Of a stretch of DNA of 64,000 nt, positions 16,192 to 23,914 are shown in pieces. This stretch comes from DASQUK01 sp035641315 (GTDB lineage Bacteria; Actinomycetota; Acidimicrobiia; Acidimicrobiales; VFJN01): assembly GCA_035641315.1 (NCBI GenBank), contig DASQUK010000244.1, positions 45,920-109,919 of the forward strand. Reading direction: 5' to 3'. Below the pieces are notes generated by a model that was given only the letters and a program-made list of their open reading frames with translations, searched no databases and was not told where the DNA came from. Within the stretch, counting starts at the first letter, position 1. Every line of letters begins with the position of its first letter. Made by a program: the position numbers and the translations under genes.

Positions 16192-17217
16192 TCAGCTGGG
16201 CCGGATCACCACCCGGCGGGCCGAGTCCTCGCCCTCCGACACCGTGCTCACACCCTCGATCTCGTTGACGGCGTCGTGGACGATCTTGCGGTCGGCCGAC
16301 CCCATCGGATCCAGCGCCTTGGCGACGCCGCTCGCCTTCACCGACTCCGCCACCTCGCGGGCGAAGCGTTCGAGCGCCACCTGCCGCCGGGCCCGATAGC
16401 CGGCGACATCGACGCGCACCCGGGCGTGCGTCTGGCCCACGAAGCGGCGCTGAACCATGCTGCGCACCAGCTCCTGCACGGCCTGCAGCGTCACGCCCTT
16501 CTGCCCCACCAACAGGCCTAGCTCCGTGCCGTCCACCGAGGCCTCGATCGCGTCGTCGGTCACCGCCACGGTCAGGGTGGCGTCGGACCGGCCGAACGCC
16601 GACAGCAGGTCGGTCAGGAACGTCTCGACCGCTCGGCGTTGGCCCTCGATGTCGAGCTCTGCCGGCACCGGCGCCTCTGTCGGCTGCGTGCTCTCACTCA
16701 CCACATTCGCTCCCTTTGCTGTCCGACCACCTCGGCGCCGTCGCCGGCGTGCACTAGCCGAGCCGGGCGCGTGCGATCCGGCGGTCGTCGTCTCGTCCGA
16801 TGGGGCCACGTCGCCGCCCACCACGGCCACCGTGGTGTCGCTGGTCGGTTCGTCGCCGGCCTGAATTGCCGCCTCCCGGGGCCGCCCGGCTGTGTCCCGA
16901 GCGCCGCCCCCCGCGGAGCCACCCCGGCCGCCCGAGCCATCACCACGTCCAGGCGACCTGCCCTTGGCCCGGCTGCGCTCCCCGTCGCGCCCGCGCCGGT
17001 CGGCCCGGCGTCGGTCGCGCCGGTCGATCTTTGGCCGGGGCGCCGTGGGGCGCACCCGCGCCCGCACCTGGGCCTCGGTGCGCAGGCGCCCGAACAGCCC
17101 CTTCTGCGGTAGCTGGACGACGTCGATCTCCGCGTCCTGCTCATCCACTCCCAGTTGGTCGAGGGCCGACTCAACGGCCTCCGCAACGGTCCGACCGGTG
17201 GTCACGACCCATTCCAC
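16192..17217 (-). CDS. khpB: Jag/KhpB RNA-binding protein
   Basis: A 341-residue RNA-binding protein. The N-terminal Jag domain begins MEWVVTTGRTVAEAVESAL and includes LPQKGLFGRL. A long, charged, low-complexity linker (about residues 60-190, rich in R, D and G) follows. The C-terminus has a KH domain with LGLLVGQKGVTLQAVQELV (GxxG-type loop GQKG) and an R3H domain with RARVRVDVAGYRARRQ and MGSADRKIVHDAV. It is conserved beside yidC in many Gram-positive bacteria, where it affects envelope homeostasis and division. The linker is longer than in Firmicutes. Confidence 0.93.
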   Translation of the reverse strand: MEWVVTTGRTVAEAVESALDQLGVDEQDAEIDVVQLPQKGLFGRLRTEAQVRARVRPTAPRPKIDRRDRRRADRRGRDGERSRAKGRSPGRGDGSGGRGGSAGGGARDTAGRPREAAIQAGDEPTSDTTVAVVGGDVAPSDETTTAGSHAPGSASARRRRRRGGRTAKGANVVSESTQPTEAPVPAELDIEGQRRAVETFLTDLLSAFGRSDATLTVAVTDDAIEASVDGTELGLLVGQKGVTLQAVQELVRSMVQRRFVGQTHARVRVDVAGYRARRQVALERFAREVAESVKASGVAKALDPMGSADRKIVHDAVNEIEGVSTVSEGEDSARRVVIRPS

Positions 17218-17223
17218 AGTGTG

Positions 17224-18300
17224 CTACTTCCTCTTCCTCTTCTTGCGGGAGCGCGGGTGGGGCTTCGGCGCCGCCCCGGTGCCGCTCGGCGACTTGGCGC
17301 CGCCGCCGGTGCCGCTCCGGGCCTTGGGCCGCGGCTGGCCACCCCTTTGCTGGCTCCCCTTCTGCTGGGCCCCGGCGCGGCCATTGCCACTCGGCGAATC
17401 GGCGGGCTTCTTCGCCGCCGCTCGCCCGCCCTTGGCGCCGTTCCCCTCGGTCTTGCGCGCCTCACGCAGCTCGGCCATGGCCTTCTGCGCCTGCACCCCG
17501 ATCGACTCCTCACCCCTGTAGAGCGAACGGGTGATGAACCACTGCTGGCCCACCCGCCACAGCGTGGAGACCAGGAAGTAGACGCCAATGGCCAGTGGGC
17601 TGACGAACGCAAAGAACACGTAGAGCAGCGGCCCGATTCGCATCATCATCCGCTGCTGCTGCGTCATCTCCGTGCCCGCGGTCCGGCCCATGATCTGCTT
17701 CTGCTGGTACCAGCTCAGGAAGGCGATGACGGCGATCAGGGCCAGATAGGGGAGCGCCGTGACGAACCCTTGGCTCAGCGCATCGCCGGGCGTTATGGCC
17801 AGGTCGACGCCCAACGAGTTCATCTCGTGCTTTCCCAGCAACGACTGATAGAGCTCGGCGTCGTGGTCCAGGTACTTGGGGCGGAACCCGTCGGTGACCG
17901 TGGTCGTCAGGCCCAGGTCGAGCGTGTAGCGCTGCAGGCCGACGAACTTGGATTGCTGGGTCAACCCCCGCACCACATAGAAGAGGATCGAGAAGACCGG
18001 CGCCTGGATCAGCAGCGGGAGACAGCCGCCGACCGGGTTGATCTGGTGCTCCCGATAGAAGCGCATCAGCTCTTCGTTGAGCTTCTGCCGGTCGTCCTTG
18101 TACTGCACCTGCAGGCGGCGGATCTCGGGCTGCAGCCGCTGCATCTCGATCATGGACCGGGTGCCCTTGAGCGTCAGCGGTGTCGTCACCACCATCACGA
18201 CGCACGTCAGGAGCGCGATCGCCACCGCGTAGCCGCCGGGCACGTTGGCGTAGAAGAAGTTGAGCATGCCCGAGATGAGCTCAAACAGGCCGTCTAGCAT
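17224..18300 (-). CDS. yidC: Membrane protein insertase YidC
   Basis: A 358-residue YidC/Oxa1/Alb3 insertase of the Gram-positive type without the large periplasmic domain. TM1 is YAVAIALLTCVVMVVTTPLTL, with the conserved cytosolic loop IRRLQVQYKDDRQKLNEEL and INPVGGCLPLLIQAPVFSIL. Further helices include ALPYLALIAVIAFLSWY and IGPLLYVFFAFVSPLAIGVY. The C-terminal 70 residues are lysine/arginine/glycine-rich and end KKRKRK, as in ribosome-binding tails. The start ATG overlaps the yidD stop region, so the genes are coupled. Confidence 0.95.
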   Translation of the reverse strand: MLDGLFELISGMLNFFYANVPGGYAVAIALLTCVVMVVTTPLTLKGTRSMIEMQRLQPEIRRLQVQYKDDRQKLNEELMRFYREHQINPVGGCLPLLIQAPVFSILFYVVRGLTQQSKFVGLQRYTLDLGLTTTVTDGFRPKYLDHDAELYQSLLGKHEMNSLGVDLAITPGDALSQGFVTALPYLALIAVIAFLSWYQQKQIMGRTAGTEMTQQQRMMMRIGPLLYVFFAFVSPLAIGVYFLVSTLWRVGQQWFITRSLYRGEESIGVQAQKAMAELREARKTEGNGAKGGRAAAKKPADSPSGNGRAGAQQKGSQQRGGQPRPKARSGTGGGAKSPSGTGAAPKPHPRSRKKRKRK

Positions 18301-18530
18301 CAGTGGTGCTTTCCTTCAGGAACGGGATCCCACCCGTGTCCCCCCCAGGGATGACAACGGACGAGCCGGCGCGCGGTCAGCGCCGAACCACGAACAGCCC
18401 CGTGCCGCTCGAGCGCATCCAACGCATAGTTCGAGCACGTGGGGACGAATCGACAGGGCGACGGGCGACCGTCCGTGATCCTCTGGTAGAGCCTTACCAA
18501 GCGATGCAGCAGCCGCGCCGGGGGGCTCAT
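18300..18530 (-). CDS. yidD: Membrane protein insertion efficiency factor YidD
   Basis: A 76-residue YidD protein with the family signature GRPSPCRFVPTCSNYALDAL and RRLVRCHPWGGHGWDPVP. It assists YidC-dependent insertion. Its ATG overlaps the rnpA stop (ATGA), and its own end touches the yidC start. The order rpmH-rnpA-yidD-yidC is standard. Confidence 0.95.
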   Translation of the reverse strand: MSPPARLLHRLVRLYQRITDGRPSPCRFVPTCSNYALDALERHGAVRGSALTARRLVRCHPWGGHGWDPVPEGKHH

Positions 18531-19048
18531 GTGCCCGAACCCCGGACCGCAGCGTCACACGCCGCCCCCAGTGACCTCTTCAACTCTGCGTAGTCGGCGT
18601 CCGCGGCCTCAGGACGAACCAGTGCCAAATACGCCCCCGGCGCCAACCCTCCACGCTCGCGATCGACCTCCCGCACCGCTGCCCGCAGCCGGCGCCGCAC
18701 CCTGTTGCGCACCACGGCAGACCCCACCTGCCGGCCGATGCTGTAGGCCACCCGCACGCGGCCCGCGCCGCCGCCCGGAGACGTGGCGGCATCGGCACGC
18801 TGGGGGAGGAACACCACCGTCACCGCACCCCGCCGAGCGCGCCGTCCCTCACGCCGCAGCGCGTCGAACGTCGCACGATCGCCGATCCGCCCGATCAGGC
18901 CGACAGCCGGGCCCGGCCCTTTTGGCGCCTGGCCCGCACGATGGCCTGGCCGGCTCGGGTCCGCATGCGCAGCCGAAAGCCGTGCCGCTTGGCTCGCCTT
19001 CGGTTGTTGGGCTGGTACGTACGCTTCACCTGCTGCCTCCTCGAGCAC
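18527..19048 (-). CDS. rnpA: Ribonuclease P protein component, 5'-extended and overlapping rpmH
   Basis: Protein subunit of RNase P, which matures tRNA 5' ends. The conserved part starts at IGRIGDRATFDALRREGRR and includes the RNA-binding RNR motif VGSAVVRNRVRRRLRAAVRE. No ATG, GTG or TTG exists in this frame between the rpmH stop and the conserved core; only CTG 18898 (overlapping the rpmH stop as CTGA) would fit. The next canonical start upstream is GTG 19048, preceded 4 bp away by GAGGAGG (19053-19059). From there the frame is open through all of rpmH and gives a 173-residue protein with a 50-residue N-terminal extension. In Thermus, rpmH is known to lie inside an extended rnpA in the same way. 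I favour GTG 19048; CTG 18898 is the alternative. Confidence 0.8.
   Translation of the reverse strand: MLEEAAGEAYVPAQQPKASQAARLSAAHADPSRPGHRAGQAPKGPGPAVGLIGRIGDRATFDALRREGRRARRGAVTVVFLPQRADAATSPGGGAGRVRVAYSIGRQVGSAVVRNRVRRRLRAAVREVDRERGGLAPGAYLALVRPEAADADYAELKRSLGAACDAAVRGSGT
18895..19029 (-). CDS. rpmH: 50S ribosomal protein L34
   Basis: A 44-residue L34 starting at GTG 19029: it begins MKRTYQPNNRRRAKRHGFR and ends GRARLSA, matching the family over its whole length. Its own GAGGAGG Shine-Dalgarno (19036-19042) lies 6 bp upstream. It is wholly contained within the extended rnpA frame. The 400-bp region upstream to dnaA holds its promoter, not pinpointed. Confidence 0.96.
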   Translation of the reverse strand: MKRTYQPNNRRRAKRHGFRLRMRTRAGQAIVRARRQKGRARLSA

Positions 19049-19370
19049 GCGGCCTCCTCGCCAGATCAGCGGGGCCTGCGGCGGGGTGTTGAACTCGTCC
19101 ACGACGCGCTGGCGCGGCACGCCACGCGTTTGGTGCGCGGACAACGGTAGAGCCCCGCCTCGTCGCAGCGCCAACCCTGTGCGCAACGGTCACGAAGCAC
19201 CCCAGCAGGTTACGGCGGCCGGGGCGGGAGCACTGTGCTACGTTCCCCGCACCCGCTCCCTCGCCGGGGGTGTCAGGTACCGAATCATCCGTAGCGGCGG
19301 CGGCCAACGGCGGCCGATCTTCAGCCTTCCGTCACGGATCGGCTACTTGGCGTCAGGTTCTTGTGCGGTC

Positions 19371-19397
19371 ATCCACATGTGTGGATTGCTTGTGGAC
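19371..19397. promoter_or_regulatory. DnaA-box-like cluster upstream of dnaA
   Basis: ATCCACA (19371-19377) and TGTGGAT (19380-19386) form an inverted pair separated by two bases, followed by TTGTGGAC (19390-19397). Another CTGTGGAC lies just inside dnaA at 19451-19458. The DnaA box consensus is TTATCCACA. The cluster lies in the 381-bp gap between rpmH/rnpA and dnaA, which carries no gene and must hold the divergent promoters. Autoregulation of dnaA by DnaA is likely; origin function cannot be excluded. Confidence 0.7.
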
Positions 19398-19429
19398 GAC
19401 CAAGGCTGGCAGCAGGAAGGCTCAGGGAC

Positions 19430-20860
19430 GTGATCAGCGATGCGCACCATCTGTGGACAACGTGCGCGGCGCTGCTCCGAGCCCAAGTCTCCGATCTCGT
19501 GTGGCACACCGCGTTCGACGGCGTGAGGGCCGTCGATTTCGACGGCAGCGTCCTCACGTTGGGCGTTCCCAGCCCACTGGCGAAGGAGCGCATCGAGGGC
19601 CGCTACCTCGGGCTGGTGCGTGACGCCATGGCGGAGGCCGGCGCCGCTAACGCCGAGCTGCGGCTCCGCATCGAGCCGGTCGAGCCGCCGCCGCTGTGGA
19701 CCGTTCCCCGCCCCGACGACACGCTGAGCGGGCAGGTCGGCGACACGCCCACAGGCGAGTCCGGCGCCGGCGGCAACCTGACCGGCGCTGCCGGGGCGCC
19801 CAACGGCCCTGTCCTGCCCGGTGACGGGCTGGGCGACGTCGAACTTAACCCCCGCTACACGTTCGAGAACTTCGTGATCGGCGGGTCCAACAGCTTCGCC
19901 CACGCCGCCGCGCTGTCGGTGGCCGAGACACCCGCCCGGAAGTTCAACCCGCTCTTCATCTACGGCCACGCCGGCCTCGGCAAGACCCACCTGCTCCAGG
20001 CGATCGCCAGCTACGTCGGGCGGAACTACCCGGCCTACCGGGTCCGCTACGTCACCTCCGAGACGTTCCTCAACGAGTTCATCGACTCCATGCACTCCGA
20101 CAGCCGCGACGCCTTCAAGCGGCGCTACCGCGACATCGACGTGCTCCTGGTCGACGACGTGCAGTTCTTCGAGGGCAAGCAGGAGACGCTCGAGGAGTTC
20201 TTCCATACCTTCAACCACCTCCATCAGACCAACCGGCAGATCGTCCTGTCGTCCGACCGGCCGCCCGACCAGATCGGCATCGAGGACCGCATGCGCAGCC
20301 GTTTCCAGCAGGGCCTGATGACCGACATCCAGCCGCCGGCACTCGAGACCCGCATGGCGATCCTCCTCAAGAAGGCCGAGCTCGAGTCCACCCGCATCCC
20401 CAACGACGTGCTCGAGCTCATCGCCACCAACATCAAGGACAACATCCGGGTCCTGGAGGGGGCCCTCATCCGGGTGTCCGCCTTCGCCAGCCTCACCCAC
20501 GAGCCGCTCACCGTGGACCGGGCCACCCAGGTGCTCGCCGACCTTCTGAGCGAGAACCAGCCCCGCCCCATCACGCCGCAATTGATCCTCGAGGAGACCG
20601 CCAAGCAGTTCGGGTTCACCGAGGAGGAGATCACCAGCAAGCACCGGCAACGGCCCCTGGTCACCTCCCGGCAGATCGCCATGTACGTCATGCGGGAGCT
20701 GACCGACCTGTCCTATCCCAACATCGCCCGCGAGTTCGGCGGCCGTGACCACACCACCGTGATCCACGCGGTCGAGAAGATCGGCTCGCTGATGTCCAAG
20801 GACCGGCAGATCTACGACCAGGTCACCCGGCTCATGAAGGCCGTCCGCCAGGGTGACTGA
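19430..20860 (+). CDS. dnaA: Chromosomal replication initiator DnaA
   Basis: A 476-residue AAA+ initiator. I start it at GTG 19430 (VISDAHHLWTTCAALLRAQV) with an AGGAAGG site 9 bp upstream; the longer frame would run through the DnaA boxes. Domain I is about 1-85, a short variable linker follows, then the AAA+ core with NPLFIYGHAGLGKTHLLQAI (Walker A) and IDVLLVDDVQFFEGKQ (Walker B). Domain IV ends with the DNA-binding signature ITSKHRQRPLVTSRQIAMY and REFGGRDHTTVIHAVEKI. The linker is shorter than in Streptomyces. Confidence 0.98.
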   Translation: MISDAHHLWTTCAALLRAQVSDLVWHTAFDGVRAVDFDGSVLTLGVPSPLAKERIEGRYLGLVRDAMAEAGAANAELRLRIEPVEPPPLWTVPRPDDTLSGQVGDTPTGESGAGGNLTGAAGAPNGPVLPGDGLGDVELNPRYTFENFVIGGSNSFAHAAALSVAETPARKFNPLFIYGHAGLGKTHLLQAIASYVGRNYPAYRVRYVTSETFLNEFIDSMHSDSRDAFKRRYRDIDVLLVDDVQFFEGKQETLEEFFHTFNHLHQTNRQIVLSSDRPPDQIGIEDRMRSRFQQGLMTDIQPPALETRMAILLKKAELESTRIPNDVLELIATNIKDNIRVLEGALIRVSAFASLTHEPLTVDRATQVLADLLSENQPRPITPQLILEETAKQFGFTEEEITSKHRQRPLVTSRQIAMYVMRELTDLSYPNIAREFGGRDHTTVIHAVEKIGSLMSKDRQIYDQVTRLMKAVRQGD

Positions 20861-21113
20861 GGCCGGCGACGTTGCACGGTGGAGAAACCTCCGGACGGCC
20901 TGTGGACCGCCCCCGCCGGCCAGTGGACGAGGTGATGGCCATCCCCAGGGGGGTCACGCGCACACCCTCCGACCTGTGGGAGCCTGGGGATACACCGGGG
21001 ACGACGAACGGACCGCTGACCTGCGGTGACGAGCCGTCGTCCACAATCCACAGCCCCTACTACCACCACTACTACGAGTAATCGTTACGAAGGCAGAGAA
21101 AGCGAGCAACGGC
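20861..21113. other. Candidate oriC between dnaA and dnaN
   Basis: A 253-bp gene-free gap with many DnaA-box-like elements: CTGTGGACC (20900-20908), AGTGGAC (20922-20928), ATCCCCA (20941-20947), CTGTGGG (20974-20980), TGGGGATA (20985-20992), GTCCACA (21039-21045) and ATCCACA (21046-21052). A relatively AT-rich stretch (CTACTACCACCACTACTACG then AGTAATCGTTACGAA, 21057-21091) lies just before dnaN and could unwind. Actinobacterial origins normally lie here. Its small size compared with Streptomyces and the second cluster upstream of dnaA leave some doubt. Confidence 0.75.
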
Positions 21114-22217
21114 GTGAAGTTCCGATGCGAGCGAGACGTCCTCGTCGAAGCCCTCGGCACAGCCGGCCGAGCGACCGCCAGTCGCGGCGGTGCGCTCCCG
21201 GTGCTTTCGGGCATCCGCACCGAGTTGCGCGGCGACACCCTCACCCTGACCGGCCATGACCTCGAGCTGACCATCGCCGTCGCCATCAGCGAGGGCGTCA
21301 AGGGCAGCAGCGACGGGGTGGCTGTGCTCCCGGCCCGGCTGACGTCCGACGTGGTGCGCTCGCTCGCCCCCGGCGCAGTCGAGATGGACGTGGACGGCGA
21401 GCAGGCCCGGATCACCTCGGGCCGGTCGGAGTTCACGCTGCGGGTCTTTCCGACCGACGAGTTCCCACGTCTGCCCGAGGCCACCGGCGAGGCTGTGACC
21501 CTGGACGCCACCGAGCTGGCGGCGGCGCTGCGGCAGGTCGTGCCGGCGGCGTCGAGCGACGACGCGCGTCCCATCCTCACCGGGGTGCTGCTGTCGGCCG
21601 AGCAGGGCGGGCTGCGGTTGGTGGCCACGGACTCGTTCCGGCTGGCGGTGCGTGACCTTCCCGGCCAGAGCGTGCTGGCCGAAGGGCAGTCGGTCCTCGT
21701 GCCGTCGCGTGCGCTCAACGACCTCACCAAGGTGCTGGGTGGGGTCGGCGAGCTGACCGTCAGGCTGGGTGAGCGCGACGCCGGCTTCGAGGCCGGCGAC
21801 GTGCGCCTAACGACCATGCTGATCGAGGGCGACTTCCCCAACTACCGGGGCCTCATCCCGTCGTCACCCCCGCCCAACCGCCTGATCGTCAGCCGCGAAG
21901 GGCTGTTGGAGGGCCTGCGGAGGGTAAAGCTCCTGGCCCGGGAGGCGACGCCGGTGCGCCTCGCCATGTCGCCCGAGGGCTTGGACCTGGTGGCCGTCAC
22001 CCAGGATGTGGGCCAGGCGCACGAGTCGCTCGACGCCAAGTACGAGGGCACCGAGCTGACCGTGGCGTTCAACCCCGACTACCTGCTGCAGGGCGTCGAG
22101 GTGTTGGAGGGCGACGAGGTGCTGATCGAGACCGTGGACTCGCTGAAGCCGGCACTGGTGCGCAGCCCCGAGCACGACGACTTCCTCTACCTGCTCATGC
22201 CGGTCCGGGTGAGCTGA
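21114..22217 (+). CDS. dnaN: DNA polymerase III sliding clamp (beta subunit)
   Basis: A 367-residue clamp starting at GTG 21114 (MKFRCERDVLVEALGTAGRA). Hallmarks are LPVLSGIRTELRGDTLTLTG in domain 1, RPILTGVLLSAEQGGLRLVA with ATDSFRLAVRDL in domain 2, and the C-terminal YLLMPVRVS that forms part of the peptide-binding pocket. It encircles DNA as a dimer and tethers polymerases. Standard length; recF follows 18 bp downstream. Confidence 0.97.
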   Translation: MKFRCERDVLVEALGTAGRATASRGGALPVLSGIRTELRGDTLTLTGHDLELTIAVAISEGVKGSSDGVAVLPARLTSDVVRSLAPGAVEMDVDGEQARITSGRSEFTLRVFPTDEFPRLPEATGEAVTLDATELAAALRQVVPAASSDDARPILTGVLLSAEQGGLRLVATDSFRLAVRDLPGQSVLAEGQSVLVPSRALNDLTKVLGGVGELTVRLGERDAGFEAGDVRLTTMLIEGDFPNYRGLIPSSPPPNRLIVSREGLLEGLRRVKLLAREATPVRLAMSPEGLDLVAVTQDVGQAHESLDAKYEGTELTVAFNPDYLLQGVEVLEGDEVLIETVDSLKPALVRSPEHDDFLYLLMPVRVS

Positions 22218-22235
22218 TTTTGCGCGGGCACTAGC

Positions 22236-23357
22236 GTGCACGTCCGCACGCTGTGGCTCACCGATTTCCGCAGCTACACGTCGGTCGAGTTCAACCTGTC
22301 ACCCGGGCTGACCGCGCTGGTCGGCGCCAACGGCGAGGGCAAGACCAACCTGCTCGAGGCGCTGGCCTGGCTGGCGACGCTGTCGTCGTTCCGGGGCGCA
22401 CCGACCGAGGCGCTGGTGCGCCGGGGGGCGCGGTTCGCCGTGGTGCGGGCGCTGGCCGAACGCGACGGGCGCGAGCTGCTGCTCGAAGCCCAGCTGCAAC
22501 CCAGCGGCCGCAACCGGGTCCTGGTCAATCGCCAGCCCTTGCGCAGAGCTCGGGACCTGTTGGGATCGCTGCGGGTCACCGTGTTCACCCCCGACGACCT
22601 CGACATCGTCAAGGACGGTCCGGGTGAGCGACGCCGCTTCCTCGACGACGCCCTCGTGGCGCTGCACCCCCGTAACGACGCGCTGCGCGCCGAGGTCGAC
22701 AAGGTGCTGCGGCAGCGCAACGCCTTGCTACGCCAGACGGGTGGCCGCCTGGACGAGGGCGCGGCGTTCACGCTCGACGTGTGGGACGCCAAGCTGGCCC
22801 AGGCCGGGGAGGCGTTGGCGGCGGCCCGCTCCGAGCTGGTGGAGCGGTTGGCGCCGGTGCTGGCGTCCACCTACGACGCGCTCGCTCGTCGGCCCGCGCT
22901 GGTGACCGTCACCTATGACACGGCGTGGCGGGACCGGGGATTGGCGGACGCGTTGGCGGCGGGCCGCGCGGAGGACCTGCGGCGCGGCGTGTCCACGGTC
23001 GGTCCCCATCGCGACGAGCTGGTGTTGGCCATCGCCGGGGCGCCGGCCCGAACCCACGCCAGCCAGGGGGAGCAACGGACCCTCGCGCTGTCGCTGCGAC
23101 TGGCGGTCCATCACGTGGTCACTGCGGCGAGCGACAGCCCGCCGGTGCTGTTGCTCGACGACGTGTTCAGCGAGCTCGATTCGGGGCGGAGCGACGCCCT
23201 GCTCGCCAATCTCCCCCCCGGGCAGACCGTGCTGACCACCGCGAGCGACCTCCCACCGGGCGCGCATCCGGATGTGGTGCTGGGGCTCGACGGCGGCAAG
23301 GTGACGGTCCTGGCCGGGGACCTGCCCGGAACAACCGCCGCTCCGGCGGATGGTTGA
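22236..23357 (+). CDS. recF: DNA replication and repair protein RecF
   Basis: A 373-residue SMC-like ATPase acting with RecO and RecR to load RecA at gaps. It starts at GTG 22236 (MHVRTLWLTDFRSYTSVEF) and shows Walker A GANGEGKTNLLEAL, the RRFLDDALVALHP region, a signature-like ASQGEQRTLALSLRLA and Walker B PPVLLLDDVFSELDSGR. All motifs are intact. It belongs to the dnaN-recF-dciA-gyrB-gyrA run. Confidence 0.96.
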   Translation: MHVRTLWLTDFRSYTSVEFNLSPGLTALVGANGEGKTNLLEALAWLATLSSFRGAPTEALVRRGARFAVVRALAERDGRELLLEAQLQPSGRNRVLVNRQPLRRARDLLGSLRVTVFTPDDLDIVKDGPGERRRFLDDALVALHPRNDALRAEVDKVLRQRNALLRQTGGRLDEGAAFTLDVWDAKLAQAGEALAAARSELVERLAPVLASTYDALARRPALVTVTYDTAWRDRGLADALAAGRAEDLRRGVSTVGPHRDELVLAIAGAPARTHASQGEQRTLALSLRLAVHHVVTAASDSPPVLLLDDVFSELDSGRSDALLANLPPGQTVLTTASDLPPGAHPDVVLGLDGGKVTVLAGDLPGTTAAPADG

Positions 23358-23359
23358 CT

Positions 23360-23731
23360 GTGCCCATGGGTTGGCAGCCTCTCCGCGGAACGACATCGCC
23401 GCCCACCCGGGTGGAGGACACGCTGGACCGGGTCCTGCGCCGTCTGGGTGCCCCCAGCCGTGCCGGGGTCGAGGTGGTGTTCGACCGTTGGGACGAGGTG
23501 GTCGGGGAATCGATGGCGGCCCGCACCCGCCCGCTGGCGATCGACGGGGGGACGCTGGTGGTGGGCTGCGACGAGCCCGCCCTGGCGACCCACGTGCGGT
23601 TCCTGGAGCCCCAGCTGGTGGCCCGCCTCGACGAGCTGGCCGGGTCCCGCCAGATCACACGGATCGAAGTGCGAGTCGACCGGCGCCCCCGGGGACCACG
23701 GCCGCCGCGTCGGGCCCCGAGGACCGGCTGA
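23360..23731 (+). CDS. dciA: DciA family (DUF721) protein
   Basis: A 123-residue DUF721 protein. In bacteria without DnaC or DnaI, DciA loads or assists the replicative helicase DnaB. The core shows VEDTLDRVLRRLGAPSRAG and VFDRWDEVVGESMAARTRP with the tryptophan conserved in the family, then LVVGCDEPALATHVRFLEPQL. Starts are GTG 23360 or ATG 23366, two codons apart; both are possible. The C-terminus is a short basic tail. Its position between recF and gyrB is the usual actinobacterial one. Confidence 0.9.
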   Translation: MPMGWQPLRGTTSPPTRVEDTLDRVLRRLGAPSRAGVEVVFDRWDEVVGESMAARTRPLAIDGGTLVVGCDEPALATHVRFLEPQLVARLDELAGSRQITRIEVRVDRRPRGPRPPRRAPRTG

Positions 23732-23914
23732 CCAGGCCGTGCCGGGGGCGTTCCGCGTCGCCCCGCCCCTCGCCACCGGGGCCCGGGATGAGCGGGAACG
23801 TCACACCCCTCTGGTAGACTTCCCTTGTTGTGATTTGCGGCTCTGACCAGGCAAAAGGCCTTCTGGCGCCGGTCATCCGCCCCTAAGAAATCGACCTGGC
23901 CGAAAGGGCGCGCC

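Noticed and set aside
19343..20767. 474-codon minus-strand open frame
   Set aside because: Antisense shadow of dnaA and its upstream DnaA boxes.
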